From NCBI RefSeq assembly GCF_907164905.1, contig NZ_CAJRAF010000002.1, positions 744,001 to 808,000 on the forward strand: 64,000 bases of DNA, read 5' to 3'. Positions 27,749 to 36,501 of the stretch are shown piece after piece; the stretch's first letter is position 1, and every line of letters starts with the position of its first letter. The notes under the pieces are model-generated. The model made no database searches and was not told the origin of the DNA. It was given only the letters and a program-made list of their open reading frames with translations. Both the position numbers and the translations under genes were made by a program. The stretch is from Dyadobacter sp. CECT 9275. Its GTDB lineage: Bacteria > Bacteroidota > Bacteroidia > Cytophagales > Spirosomataceae.

Positions 27749-28795
27749 TTAATCATTTTCAACGATATCCCTGATCAGCTTCCTGACCTCGAGGCTGGTA
27801 TTATTGCTTTTTTTGGGCGAGGTCTGGGTAAAAATAATACCTGCTATTTTGTTTTTGGAATCCTGCCACGGATGGGTACCAAATAAGCCCGGGCTGCTCG
27901 TTTCCAGTACCTTCCCGTCCGCATCCACAACATCCAGCCAGTTGCCCATTCCATACCTGACAGGATTGTCCGGCAAGGGTGAAAAAGGATTGGTAGCGTA
28001 GGGTGTACCGTAAATAACGGCCCCGTTGGTCTGATCTGAAAGCATGACCGAAACGGCGTTTTCACTTAATACCTGCTGACCATTGTATTCTCCCCGGTTC
28101 ACAATCATTTCCAGAAAATTCAGGTATGCTGCGGCCGAGGTACGAACCCCACCAGCGATGATCGGATTGGTAACTGACCCATAACGCGCGACCATTTTGC
28201 ATGGCCTGCCAATCTTCTCTTCAAACAGGTCCTGCCATTGCTTACCCGAAACAAGCTCCGCAATCCTGCCACCAATGTGCATGCCTGCGCTTCCATAGCT
28301 GAACGTAGTGCCAGGTGCAAATTTCAACACGGTATGTACAGCAATAGAATCCACAGCCTCGGCCAGTGTCAGTTGGCGTTGGTATTCGTAGCCCTGAGGA
28401 GTATCTCCGTCAAAACCCGCCGTATGTGAAAACAATTGGCGAATGGTGATGGAGCCTTTCCCGTTTGCCGTAAAAATGGGCAGAAATTTACCAACGGTAT
28501 CTTCCAGGGCTATTTTATGGTCATCCACCAGGGCCATGATAACCGCGGCGGAAAGCCATTTGGAAGCGGAGGCAATAGGTCTGACACTTTCGGTATCTAG
28601 TCCAATGCCCTTCTGGTAAATGAGCTTCCCGTTTTGTGAAACCAGGACTATTACCTGGTTATTATAATCGGATGCATGCTGGTCTATAAACTGATCAACC
28701 GTTGTAAAATCATAGGGTTTTTCCGGATCTGGTCCTACCTCGACACGGCATGAGCAAATTACGAGAGCGATGAATACAAGAAGAATATTTTTCAT
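27749..28795 (-). CDS. Serine beta-lactamase-like hydrolase, lipoprotein
   Basis: A 348-residue protein with a lipobox (ICSC, Cys16). It has the class C/beta-lactamase-family SxxK motif S76-A-S-K79 (IASASKW), a Tyr-x-Ser motif (FSYGSAG, about residue 168) and QLFSHTAGFD before it, all typical of PF00144. Members include esterases, D-aminopeptidases and DD-peptidases; true beta-lactamases are a minority and this divergent lipoprotein is better called a serine hydrolase. The ATG at 28795 is preferred to an in-frame TTG at 28807. Confidence 0.88.
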   Translation of the reverse strand: MKNILLVFIALVICSCRVEVGPDPEKPYDFTTVDQFIDQHASDYNNQVIVLVSQNGKLIYQKGIGLDTESVRPIASASKWLSAAVIMALVDDHKIALEDTVGKFLPIFTANGKGSITIRQLFSHTAGFDGDTPQGYEYQRQLTLAEAVDSIAVHTVLKFAPGTTFSYGSAGMHIGGRIAELVSGKQWQDLFEEKIGRPCKMVARYGSVTNPIIAGGVRTSAAAYLNFLEMIVNRGEYNGQQVLSENAVSVMLSDQTNGAVIYGTPYATNPFSPLPDNPVRYGMGNWLDVVDADGKVLETSSPGLFGTHPWQDSKNKIAGIIFTQTSPKKSNNTSLEVRKLIRDIVEND

Positions 28796-28833
28796 TTCAA
28801 ACTTCAAAAAAATTGTGAGTGAACCTTCCGAAA

Positions 28834-29202
28834 TTACCTTTGCCTTATCCTATCCCTCATTTCTTCCTGCATTTTCTGGTACTGTCCAAACTGTTCCTTC
28901 GAAAGTACCTTCCTCAGCTCAGCTTGCTTCTCCTGATTAATATCCCGGAAAGCCTTCAATTTTGACATTCTGCTGCCATTGCCTTTTATAACCGGGTCTA
29001 TCTTCCTGGCATATTTCAGATTGATATCTCCTACTTTAACCACCTGGACCGAATCCAGTTTTAAGGAAGCCGTCATTTTTTCCGTGAGCATTTTAGCCCG
29101 CTCATCTGCTGGTAATTCTTTTAGGGTACTTTGAGCGGAAATCTTTGACATCACCAGCACAAAGCTGGCAATGAGCAGGATAATTACTTTTGTTTTTTTC
29201 AT
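28834..29202 (-). CDS. Small exported Spy/CpxP-like protein
   Basis: A 122-residue protein with a signal peptide (to about residue 24, KISAQ). The mature part is predominantly helical and charged, with ELPADERAKMLTEKMTASLKL and a C-terminal KVLSKEQFGQYQKMQEEMRDRIRQR that resembles the LTXXQ-type helical repeat of periplasmic chaperones such as Spy and CpxP. Similar small genes are common in Bacteroidota. It lies 38 bases upstream of the serine hydrolase gene on the same strand, so the two may be cotranscribed. Confidence 0.6.
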   Translation of the reverse strand: MKKTKVIILLIASFVLVMSKISAQSTLKELPADERAKMLTEKMTASLKLDSVQVVKVGDINLKYARKIDPVIKGNGSRMSKLKAFRDINQEKQAELRKVLSKEQFGQYQKMQEEMRDRIRQR

Positions 29203-29464
29203 GATCGTAAGTTTTAAGTGAACATTTTTTTATTCCGATGAGCCAAAACAACACATACGCTATCAGTGACGAAAAAATATTCAGCGAACTTGGAGAAACA
29301 GGCCACCAGCGGGCTGCTCTATCCTGTGATCGGCTTTTCATGCCACCTTTATTCATTCAAAGGAAAAAGTATACCATTCGTGGGTAAGGGGTGGGCATCC
29401 GCAGGAGAAAATTGATGATACCAGGCTTTTCATTTACACTTGTGACAAAAAACAAACACAGCCT

Positions 29465-30499
29465 ATGTGGCAGAAAGCTGAATTTAACACGCGCCGGATG
29501 CAGCCCTATCTTTTCTGGCTGGGTTATTGGCTGATCTGGATACTCATATTGTCGGGCTTTCAGCAGTTCGACAGGGCGGTTTGGGCAGCAACGGTACATG
29601 TGGGCGTCCAGGCCATGACCGCCTATATCAATATCCTTTACCTGATCCCGGAATTCCTGGAAAAGAAAAAATACCTTGCATACGGCTCTCTGGTGGTGGT
29701 ACTGCTGATCATTTTGTGCCGCCTACAGATCACGCTCCATGCTCCTGAGTTCAGAATACCCACCTGGCGCCGTGAAATCCGCTTCCCCAGGCTATTTTTA
29801 TTCGGAAGGATCTACCTGTTTCTGGTCACTGTACTGATCAGCAGTACAGCCTATAAATTTGCCACGGACCGCTTTAAGGCCTTACAGCGGCAATCGGAAA
29901 TGGCAAAAAAACAATTGGAAAGTGAATTGCAATTCCTAAAAAATCAGATCAACCCACATTTTTTATTCAATACCCTCAACAACATTTATACACTGGCTTA
30001 CCTGAAAGAAGACAACGCTGCACCGATGGTCATGAAGCTTTCCGAATTGCTGCGTTATATGTTGTACGAATGCCAGGACGACCGTGTAAGCCTCGATAAA
30101 GAAGTAAGATTCTTACAGAACATGGCAGATATGCAGAAATTAAAATCGGTGTCCTATCAGGATCAGATCGACTTTCGAGCGTCAGGTATTGTACCTGAGC
30201 ACAGGATCGCTCCGTTATTGTTACTCGGTTTTCTTGAAAATGCATTTAAACATTCCGACCTTGATATTAATCCACAAGGCTATATTAAAATAACCCTGGC
30301 GGTGGACGAAAAACATCGCCTGCTGTTCAGGTGTGTAAATACCAAAAGGAAAACTCCGGCAAACGCAGAACAACCCGGGGGGCTAGGATTGCAGAATGTC
30401 CGCAAACGGCTGGACCTGATCTATCCCGACCAGTACGTTCTGCAATTATCGGAAACTCCTGAAATCTATGAAGTAGAATTGACTTTACAATTGTCATGA
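29465..30499 (+). CDS. LytS/YehU-type membrane sensor histidine kinase
   Basis: A 344-residue protein with about four transmembrane helices (roughly residues 15-140) and a His_kinase domain. His165 in LKNQINPHFLFNTLNN is the phosphoacceptor; FLENAFKHS is the N-box and GLGLQNVRKRLDL the ATP-lid region. There is no extracytoplasmic sensor. The last four bases overlap the ATG of the response regulator gene (ATGA), evidence for translational coupling and a dedicated pair. Confidence 0.92.
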   Translation: MWQKAEFNTRRMQPYLFWLGYWLIWILILSGFQQFDRAVWAATVHVGVQAMTAYINILYLIPEFLEKKKYLAYGSLVVVLLIILCRLQITLHAPEFRIPTWRREIRFPRLFLFGRIYLFLVTVLISSTAYKFATDRFKALQRQSEMAKKQLESELQFLKNQINPHFLFNTLNNIYTLAYLKEDNAAPMVMKLSELLRYMLYECQDDRVSLDKEVRFLQNMADMQKLKSVSYQDQIDFRASGIVPEHRIAPLLLLGFLENAFKHSDLDINPQGYIKITLAVDEKHRLLFRCVNTKRKTPANAEQPGGLGLQNVRKRLDLIYPDQYVLQLSETPEIYEVELTLQLS

Positions 30500-31242
30500 A
30501 AAATATCAGCTGCCTGATTGTAGATGATGAAGTACTGGCCCGAAGACTTTTGGCCGATTACGTAAACAAGATACCTTCACTCCACCTTGCCGGTACTTGT
30601 GCCAGCGCGCTGGAAGCTCAGGTAGTTTTACAGCAGCGTCAGGTTGACCTGTTGTTTCTGGACATCCAAATGCCAGACCTTACCGGTATCAGTTTTCTGC
30701 AATCACTCAGCAGCAGACCGGTTACGATTTTCACCACTGCCTATACAGAATATGCCATTAAAGGTTTTGAACTTTCCGTACTGGATTATCTGGTTAAACC
30801 TATTTCATTTGAACGCTTTTTCCAGGCGGTTAGCAAAGCAGCAGAATATATTTCCTATACCAGCACCGCCCGAAAAGATACCGAATCCAGTGAGCCGCAG
30901 CTGCAAGAAAAAAGCCTTGAAACCAACTATCTTTTTGTTAAGGCGGACTACAAAATTCACAAAATCCACTACATGGAAATTGACTACATAGAAGCATATG
31001 GCGAATACATCCGGATCCATACTGATAGGGGCAAAATCCTGACGCTGGTTGCGCTCGGAAAAATGGAAGAAACATTACCCCGTTCTCAATTCATAAGGGT
31101 CCACCGTTCCTATATTATTAATTTTGCCAAAATAGATACCATTCAGGGCAATATGATTTTCGTAAAAGGAAATGAAGTCCCGCTGAGCAAAAGTTACCGC
31201 GAAGAATTCATGAGGCTGATCAATAAAGACGAGTTATTCTGA
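30496..31242 (+). CDS. LytTR-family response regulator
   Basis: A 248-residue protein: receiver domain at 1-120 with Asp10, Asp11 and phosphorylation site Asp56 (LLFLDIQMPDLTG), Lys in LVKPIS, and a LytTR domain at about 145-247 (YIEAYGEYIRIHTDRGKIL ... FIRVHRSYIINFAKI). It overlaps the kinase gene by 4 bases. This is the second LytS/LytTR pair in the window; the receiver sequences differ, so the pairs are probably not interchangeable. Confidence 0.93.
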   Translation: MKNISCLIVDDEVLARRLLADYVNKIPSLHLAGTCASALEAQVVLQQRQVDLLFLDIQMPDLTGISFLQSLSSRPVTIFTTAYTEYAIKGFELSVLDYLVKPISFERFFQAVSKAAEYISYTSTARKDTESSEPQLQEKSLETNYLFVKADYKIHKIHYMEIDYIEAYGEYIRIHTDRGKILTLVALGKMEETLPRSQFIRVHRSYIINFAKIDTIQGNMIFVKGNEVPLSKSYREEFMRLINKDELF

Positions 31243-31333
31243 ATAAAATTCAGCGGGCCATTCCATTATTAATATTACCCGCGCACTCTTCAGTCATTGA
31301 AAAGTTTATTAAACAATTGCAACACCAACACGC

Positions 31334-31768
31334 ATGGCGGACATACACCCTGATATTACAAGATTGCAGCCAACATCCGATTCCCTGAACGTGCTCCTGA
31401 AGAATACACATTTTAAAGACAATCTGCTGGATTCCGGATCCAAAATTGGCCTGCAGATCAAATACCATGAAAACCTCCCGATTCTGATCTTCAGCTTTCA
31501 CGAGCGTTATTACGATTTCCTGGAAGTTATAGATCACAAAATCCTGAATGGAAGCCACGCCTGGCTGGACAACGCCCATTTGACCATCACGCTTGTGTTG
31601 GCTGACCCCGTCATTACTGATCAAGTTTCTTCCAGAATATTCAGGCTTGATGTTCAGGAAAGTCAGCGGTTGAGAGAACGGCTGCGCGAACAGGAAGGAA
31701 TGGAAAGCGTGGCACTCGACCGTATGACAGCATACGTCCGCCAGCACGCCAGCGTTTTTCTATCCTGA
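31334..31768 (+). CDS. Unrecognised 144-residue cytoplasmic protein
   Basis: No family is recognised. There is no signal peptide or membrane segment. The middle is hydrophobic and strand-like (KIGLQIKYHENLPILIFSFHERYYDFLEVIDHKI) and the C-terminus is a charged helix (RLRERLREQEGMESVALDRM). It follows the response regulator by 91 bases on the same strand and could be its target or partner. Codon use and reading-frame length favour a real gene over a chance frame. Confidence 0.5.
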   Translation: MADIHPDITRLQPTSDSLNVLLKNTHFKDNLLDSGSKIGLQIKYHENLPILIFSFHERYYDFLEVIDHKILNGSHAWLDNAHLTITLVLADPVITDQVSSRIFRLDVQESQRLRERLREQEGMESVALDRMTAYVRQHASVFLS

Positions 31769-31819
31769 TATTAAACAAATGACTATCATTCAATTAATTA
31801 CCACCCCCCTTCCGACAAT

Positions 31820-32941
31820 CTAATAGGTAAACTTTGCAATAATCCGTTTTCGGGCCGCATCATCAATGCCTAGCTGGTTCCTTACAAAAAGATCTGTACC
31901 GCCATACTGCTTATCCACAATTTCAAAAACGGCGTTCAGGTAACTTTCATCCACATTCATAAATACTTCTATCGCTTGCAGATCCATTCGTGGCTTAATC
32001 ACCCTGGCAAGTTTTGCCTTGCCCAGCATTTTTTCAGTCTTGCCTCTGCGGTAATAGTTGGACATCAGGTATTCGTCGACAATCGTTTGCCTGTCCACAT
32101 TCAACACCGATAAAATAAATGCAGATACCATACCCGTGCGGTCTTTCCCGGCAGAGCAATGGTACAGCACCGGCTTATCTGCGTCTAAAATCTGATGTAC
32201 CACATCTCTGTACGCTGCCATATTCACCGTAACCGCATCCTTATAAAAGCCAATCGTTTGCGCCACCGCCTGCTCTTCTGATATTTCCCCGGCAATGACT
32301 TTTGCACGTAACTGTGCAATCTGCCCCTCGTTATCTTTCACCATCGGAGTATGGAAGTACTTTACCTGATCGGGCAGCTGATCCTCCTTTCCTTTTATTT
32401 CATGACTGGTCCGAAGGTCATAGACGGTGGAGATATTCAGGTTATTGAATTTATCAAATTCTTTGTTTTTCAACCTGGAAAGGTTATCCGACCGGAATAT
32501 CTTTCCCCATCTGACAGTCTTCCCGTCTCTGGTGATGATACCCCCTATATCCCTGAAATTAACCACTTTCCCAAAATCAACGCGCCGGTTGGCTAACACC
32601 GTACTGTCTTTCCCGGATACAACATAAAAATAAGGACGTGATACCTGTTTTCGCAAAGCAATAAGGGTGTCGGACGTTGGGAATTTTGTGTAAGGCGCCA
32701 TCCCCCCGGCATTGGTTTGAACGAATACCTGTGATCCTTCTGGTATGTTGTTGAGATGCAGGGTATAATCCTCTTTTCTATTTTCAACATAATCCTTTTC
32801 AGTCAGCGGCTTCCTGTAAAATTTGGCAGGTAGTTTTACATGGCAGGCCGTTAGTCCAAAGCCCAGCAGCATGGTCAAAAAGACATTCACAGAACAGGAA
32901 AGAAAATACTCATTTCTCCTGTTACAATTATTCATTTTCAT
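31820..32941 (-). CDS. Tyrosine phosphatase-family lipoprotein
   Basis: A 373-residue protein with a lipobox (LTAC, Cys33). It carries FRDIGG (about residue 130), the N-terminal hallmark of the Y_phosphatase3 family (PF13350), and the HCX5R loop HCSAGKDRTG with catalytic Cys262 and Arg268. The family includes protein tyrosine phosphatases and phosphoinositide phosphatases. Residues before about 120 form an extra beta-sandwich-like domain (VFVQTNAGGMAPYTKFP) of unknown role. As a lipoprotein it should act in the periplasm or on the surface, where tyrosine phosphates are not expected, so the substrate may be a sugar or lipid phosphate. Confidence 0.88.
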   Translation of the reverse strand: MKMNNCNRRNEYFLSCSVNVFLTMLLGFGLTACHVKLPAKFYRKPLTEKDYVENRKEDYTLHLNNIPEGSQVFVQTNAGGMAPYTKFPTSDTLIALRKQVSRPYFYVVSGKDSTVLANRRVDFGKVVNFRDIGGIITRDGKTVRWGKIFRSDNLSRLKNKEFDKFNNLNISTVYDLRTSHEIKGKEDQLPDQVKYFHTPMVKDNEGQIAQLRAKVIAGEISEEQAVAQTIGFYKDAVTVNMAAYRDVVHQILDADKPVLYHCSAGKDRTGMVSAFILSVLNVDRQTIVDEYLMSNYYRRGKTEKMLGKAKLARVIKPRMDLQAIEVFMNVDESYLNAVFEIVDKQYGGTDLFVRNQLGIDDAARKRIIAKFTY

Positions 32942-33108
32942 AAATCCCGGATGATAAAATCAGCTTCTCTATATATTACATCTCCGCCGCTTTGCAGCAG
33001 ACCTTAAGGGAAACGTTATATTCGGACATTTGGTTTACTGTCTACGCCAGGCCAGTTCTCTCCTTCCAGCCGTCTCAGACAATCCGTTATCGGCAAAATC
33101 TTCCGATT

Positions 33109-34311
33109 TCAGAAATTCGGGAAAGGATCCTTCAATTTTATGCCGCTTTCCATATCCCTGATCTCCTTCTCCGTACAGAGGCAAAGATTTAATTCTTTTG
33201 TAATGGAGTGCTGATCCAGATCCTGCCCGATGATCACCAACTCGTTCGAACGGTCTCCGAAGCGCCCCCACCCCGATTCGATCTGTGTGCGGTTTTCAAT
33301 AAAAGCCTGGTACCTTAACCGCTGGGCTAATGGCATACTCGCCCACCATACGCCTGCAGGTTCTGCTCTCAGCGACCCGCCTGCCTGGCTCCAGTTCAAC
33401 GCATCAGCAGGCCGGGATGCGATCCAGAACAACCCTTTGCTTCTGATAATACCAGCAGGCCAGTTGCCCGACAGATATTGCCAGAATCTCTGCGGATGAA
33501 AAGGCCTCGGATCCCGGAAAACAAATGAAGTAATTCCGTATGTTTCTGTTTCAGGAAGGTGGGTTCCATTTTTATTAAGCTCCTGGATCCAACCTGCCGA
33601 CTGTTCGGCTTTTTCATAGTTAAACAGCTTTGTATGGAGAATATCCCGTATTTCTACTTTTGAAAACGAGCTTTCAATCATGCGTGCTACCGGGTTCAGC
33701 GCTTTAATCACGGCATGAAGTTCTTCCAGATTCTCCCTGGACACCAGATCAGTCTTGTTGAGAATGATAACGTCCGCAAATTCAATTTGATCCGTTAACA
33801 GGTTGACAATCGCTCGGGTATCTACTTCTTCCTCGTTCAGGCTTCGTCCCGCAACGGTATCCGCAGAACCAAAATCTCTGGGGAAATTAAACGCATCCAC
33901 AACCGTAACCATACCGTCTATTGCTGCCCATTCCGAAAGGTCAATGCCATTTTTATCATCTACAAAACAAAAAGTCTGGGCAACAGGCACCGGCTCGGAT
34001 ATCCCTGTGCTTTCAATTAACAGATAATCAAACCGGTTTTCCCTTGCCAGCTTTTCCACTTCCACCATCAGGTCTCCCCGGAGCGTGCAGCATATACACC
34101 CGTTGGACATTTCCACCAGCCTTTCTTCTGTCCGGCTGAGGGTATTTTCATTTTTGACCAATTGCGCGTCTATGTTAATCTCGCTCATATCGTTAACAAT
34201 CACAGCCACTTTCAGGCCCTGCCTGTTGTGGAGAATATGATTGAGCAGGGTTGTTTTTCCAGCTCCTAAAAAGCCGCTAAGAACGGTCACGGGTAACTTT
34301 TTTCTTGTCAT
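33109..34311 (-). CDS. COG0523/CobW-family GTP-dependent metallochaperone
   Basis: A 400-residue protein with P-loop GFLGAGKT (residues 13-20), the metal-binding CxCC motif C72-I-C-C75, switch [10 protein letters not shown] and NKTD specificity box, plus the CobW C-terminal domain (about 270-380). These are the COG0523 hallmarks of the ZNG1/YeiR/YciC/CobW group, which deliver zinc or other metals under starvation. CxCC with the GTPase suits a zinc-transfer role. A tandem palindromic operator directly upstream of the start (34320-34378) suggests metal-responsive repression, so a zinc-linked member is most likely. Cobalt or iron service cannot be excluded. Confidence 0.9.
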   Translation of the reverse strand: MTRKKLPVTVLSGFLGAGKTTLLNHILHNRQGLKVAVIVNDMSEINIDAQLVKNENTLSRTEERLVEMSNGCICCTLRGDLMVEVEKLARENRFDYLLIESTGISEPVPVAQTFCFVDDKNGIDLSEWAAIDGMVTVVDAFNFPRDFGSADTVAGRSLNEEEVDTRAIVNLLTDQIEFADVIILNKTDLVSRENLEELHAVIKALNPVARMIESSFSKVEIRDILHTKLFNYEKAEQSAGWIQELNKNGTHLPETETYGITSFVFRDPRPFHPQRFWQYLSGNWPAGIIRSKGLFWIASRPADALNWSQAGGSLRAEPAGVWWASMPLAQRLRYQAFIENRTQIESGWGRFGDRSNELVIIGQDLDQHSITKELNLCLCTEKEIRDMESGIKLKDPFPNF

Positions 34312-34319
34312 GATAATGA

Positions 34320-34378
34320 TTTATATTTGCAACAATGTTGCAAATATAAACAAGAAATAAACATGCAACAACGATGCA
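34320..34378 (-). promoter_or_regulatory. Tandem palindromic operator (Zur/Fur-type candidate) of the COG0523 gene
   Basis: Bases 34320-34350 form a 31-bp perfect inverted repeat with an odd centre; its core TGCAACAATGTTGCA lies at 34328-34342. A second core, TGCAACAACGATGCA (34364-34378), differs at two positions and lies 36 bp away. The first palindrome begins 9 bases upstream of the start codon and overlaps a Bacteroidota -7 element (TATATTTG, minus strand, 34341-34348). A site here would block transcription. Dimers of a Fur-family protein bind palindromes of about this size; zinc (Zur) is inferred from the gene downstream. Confidence 0.75.
34341..34348 (-). promoter_or_regulatory. Bacteroidota -7 promoter element of the COG0523 gene
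   Basis: The minus strand reads TATATTTG here, matching the consensus TAnnTTTG. A TTG on the same strand, within the second operator, is separated from it by 17 bases and could serve as the -33 element. Both elements fall inside the palindromes, which fits repression by promoter occlusion. Confidence 0.6.
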
Positions 34379-34513
34379 ATTGTAAAATTGTTTACATACT
34401 GTGAATAAGCTCTTTCCGTCTCTGGTTGTTTTAGTTATGCAGGCGTGCTCAGGTCTGGCAGTAGAAAGTTCAACTCGTTCAGGGCCATAAAATACGAAGA
34501 GGCGCAGCCACTT

Positions 34514-34942
34514 TTATTCTCTGATGAATTTGGCACGCTGGACTCCGTAACAGTAGGAAATGATGATCTCATCACCATTTTGCTGGATATCCCAGCTCGG
34601 ACATCCCACGCAATCTACATAAGCACAGGCAGGATTGTCCGGAAGCCCTGATTGGGGAATAATTTTAAATGCAACGCCATTAACTTTCAAAGAGTCGGGG
34701 CTGCAACAGGCTGGCAATCCCCTGCTGTCCAGTATGACGCCATCGTCACGGAAGCTGAAATAATAGGGATCCGTATACAAAACCTTTTCCCAGACCTTCT
34801 GACCGTTCACGGTATTTTCCACCGCGTCGGCACGCCATCTGCCCACAATACTTTCGAACGGTAAAGGCGTTTCTTCCTTGTCCTTTTTACAGTTCCAAAA
34901 CACAACTGAAACCAGAACCCATACAATTATCCAGAATCTCAT
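34514..34942 (-). CDS. Small lipocalin-like lipoprotein, function unknown
   Basis: A 142-residue protein with a lipobox (VFWNC, after MRFWIIVWVLVSVV). The mature part opens with IVGRWRADAVENTVNG and contains short strands and a CCSP / CVGCPSW cysteine pattern, like the lipocalin-like domain lipoproteins of Bacteroidota; the fold is a guess. The ATG at 34942 is preferred to 35062 because the signal peptide begins there and the upstream 40 residues look random. No operon partner is close. Confidence 0.6.
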   Translation of the reverse strand: MRFWIIVWVLVSVVFWNCKKDKEETPLPFESIVGRWRADAVENTVNGQKVWEKVLYTDPYYFSFRDDGVILDSRGLPACCSPDSLKVNGVAFKIIPQSGLPDNPACAYVDCVGCPSWDIQQNGDEIIISYCYGVQRAKFIRE

Positions 34943-35449
34943 GGCAAGGTATTTTATCCGTGATGCAATTTTAGCCAAAATGGTTGGAATATAACGACAT
35001 ACAATTGGTTTATCCCAAATATGCCTGCAGATAACACCGGAATTGTTAATCAAAACATCCACTACGGGTGGCCGTAATACCAGTTATGATCGTATTGATT
35101 ATGTTCAGGCCCTTTTGATTAAAATGGCGGAAGACTGAAATTTTAAATAGAGGTTAAGAGTTACAGCGCTCCGGGTTTCCGGGGCGGCTGTGTTGTTTGG
35201 GTGGCAGATACTAATCCCCTTTGTGCCGCTCCTATTATTCCGATAGCCCGAAGTTACCCTGTAGGCATTTGTTGAAATTCTTTGAATAACCCCAGAGAAA
35301 CTATACACCTATCTTATTCTTAATCAGAAGCTTAATACATACTGCATTTTAATTTGAAAAATTTTCACTTTTTAAAGGTTACAAAATAACCCTCTTCTCT
35401 TCTTTGGATATAGTTTAAATATTCAGTTTTCTTTTTGTCCTATCTGAAG
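34943..35449. other. Intergenic region upstream of the FecR gene
   Basis: About 507 bases between divergent genes, without a gene I can support; short open frames on both strands resemble no family. The end nearest FecR is A/T-rich (35330-35445) and presumably contains its promoter, but no good -33/-7 pair was found; a sigma-dependent (ECF) promoter would not match that consensus anyway. No sigma factor gene lies here, which is unusual upstream of FecR. Confidence 0.5.
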
Positions 35450-36451
35450 ATGCATTACAGGAATTTTACCATCGAAGATTTTTTAGCTGACGACTTCTTC
35501 CAGGAATGGGTGTTACGCCCAGACACTGAAAGTAACGTTTTCTGGCAAAACTGGATCCGGGAAAATCCTGATAAAAAGGCATTGATCGAACAGGCCGTAG
35601 CCATTGTTTACAACAACCATTTCCCTGAACAATGGAGCGCCCAGGAGCGATCCGAGATGTGGAAAAATATACAGCAGCAACTTATTCCTGCTGATGTTAC
35701 CAGACCGCAGGTTTTCCGTTTAACCGGACGAAAAATCTGGCTGGCAGCAGCCAGCCTGGTGTTTATTCTGGGTTCAATCGGAATTCTGTTTCAACAATCC
35801 GGTATGAAGGAGACTTCAACTTCATTTGGACAAATCAAAAAAATAACGCTGGCCGATGGGTCTATTGTAACCCTGAATTCCAATTCCAGGCTCCGATACG
35901 CGGCGGATTTCCTTGGCACGAACGAAAGAGAGATATGGGTTGACGGTGAAGCCTTTTTTGAAGTAAAAAAAAGAATAGTACATGCCAAAAAAATTCCTTT
36001 TACAGTGCATGCGAATGACCTTTCCATCCAGGTCCTGGGAACAGCGTTCAACGTTACCAACCGGCGCGGAACCGTGAATGTTGCCCTGGAACACGGCGCA
36101 GTGAAAGTGATTGACAAAAAAAACAAGGACAATTCCGTCCTGTTGAAACCCGGAGAAAGTGCCACGCAGTCGGACGGCCATCCGACACTGACAAAGGAAA
36201 AAGTAGCTGTGGAGGATTATTCCTCCTGGAAAAACAAGGTGATAGTTTTCAGAAAAAAATCGTTGGTCGAAATTTCCGAAATGATGAAAGACCTCTACGG
36301 GATGCAAGTTGTGATTGATAATCCGGCCCTCGAAAAGGAAACTTTTACAGGTTCGTTCCCTTCCGATTCTTCACAGGTTTTGTTTCAGAAACTTGAAAAA
36401 ATGTTCCCGATGGAAGTCACCAGAAACGGCGACGAATATCATTTGAAATGA
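35450..36451 (+). CDS. FecR-family anti-sigma factor
   Basis: A 333-residue protein: N-terminal cytoplasmic sigma-binding region (about 1-90, with FLADDFFQEWVLRPD), a single transmembrane helix (about 95-113, IWLAAASLVFILGSIGILF), a periplasmic FecR domain (about 120-230, KITLADGSIVTLNSNSRLRY ... VLGTAFNV) and a C-terminal DUF4974 domain (about 260-333, FRKKSLVEISEMMKDLYGMQVV). It should hold an ECF sigma factor inactive until the SusC-type transducer signals from the outer membrane. Start ATG 35450 is preferred to TTG 35435. It is followed by the STN-type SusC after 50 bases. Confidence 0.95.
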   Translation: MHYRNFTIEDFLADDFFQEWVLRPDTESNVFWQNWIRENPDKKALIEQAVAIVYNNHFPEQWSAQERSEMWKNIQQQLIPADVTRPQVFRLTGRKIWLAAASLVFILGSIGILFQQSGMKETSTSFGQIKKITLADGSIVTLNSNSRLRYAADFLGTNEREIWVDGEAFFEVKKRIVHAKKIPFTVHANDLSIQVLGTAFNVTNRRGTVNVALEHGAVKVIDKKNKDNSVLLKPGESATQSDGHPTLTKEKVAVEDYSSWKNKVIVFRKKSLVEISEMMKDLYGMQVVIDNPALEKETFTGSFPSDSSQVLFQKLEKMFPMEVTRNGDEYHLK

Positions 36452-36501
36452 ACTGCCGGGGCTAAAAATAAAATTCCTCTAAACCAAACATTTAAAATAG
36501 C

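Noticed and set aside
27532..27762. A 76-residue open frame on the minus strand across the palindrome
   Set aside because: It contains the palindrome, overlaps the end of the serine hydrolase gene and shows no coding pattern.
34445..34651. A 68-residue plus-strand open frame opposite the small lipoprotein gene
   Set aside because: It is antisense to a better-supported gene with signal peptide and has no recognisable features.
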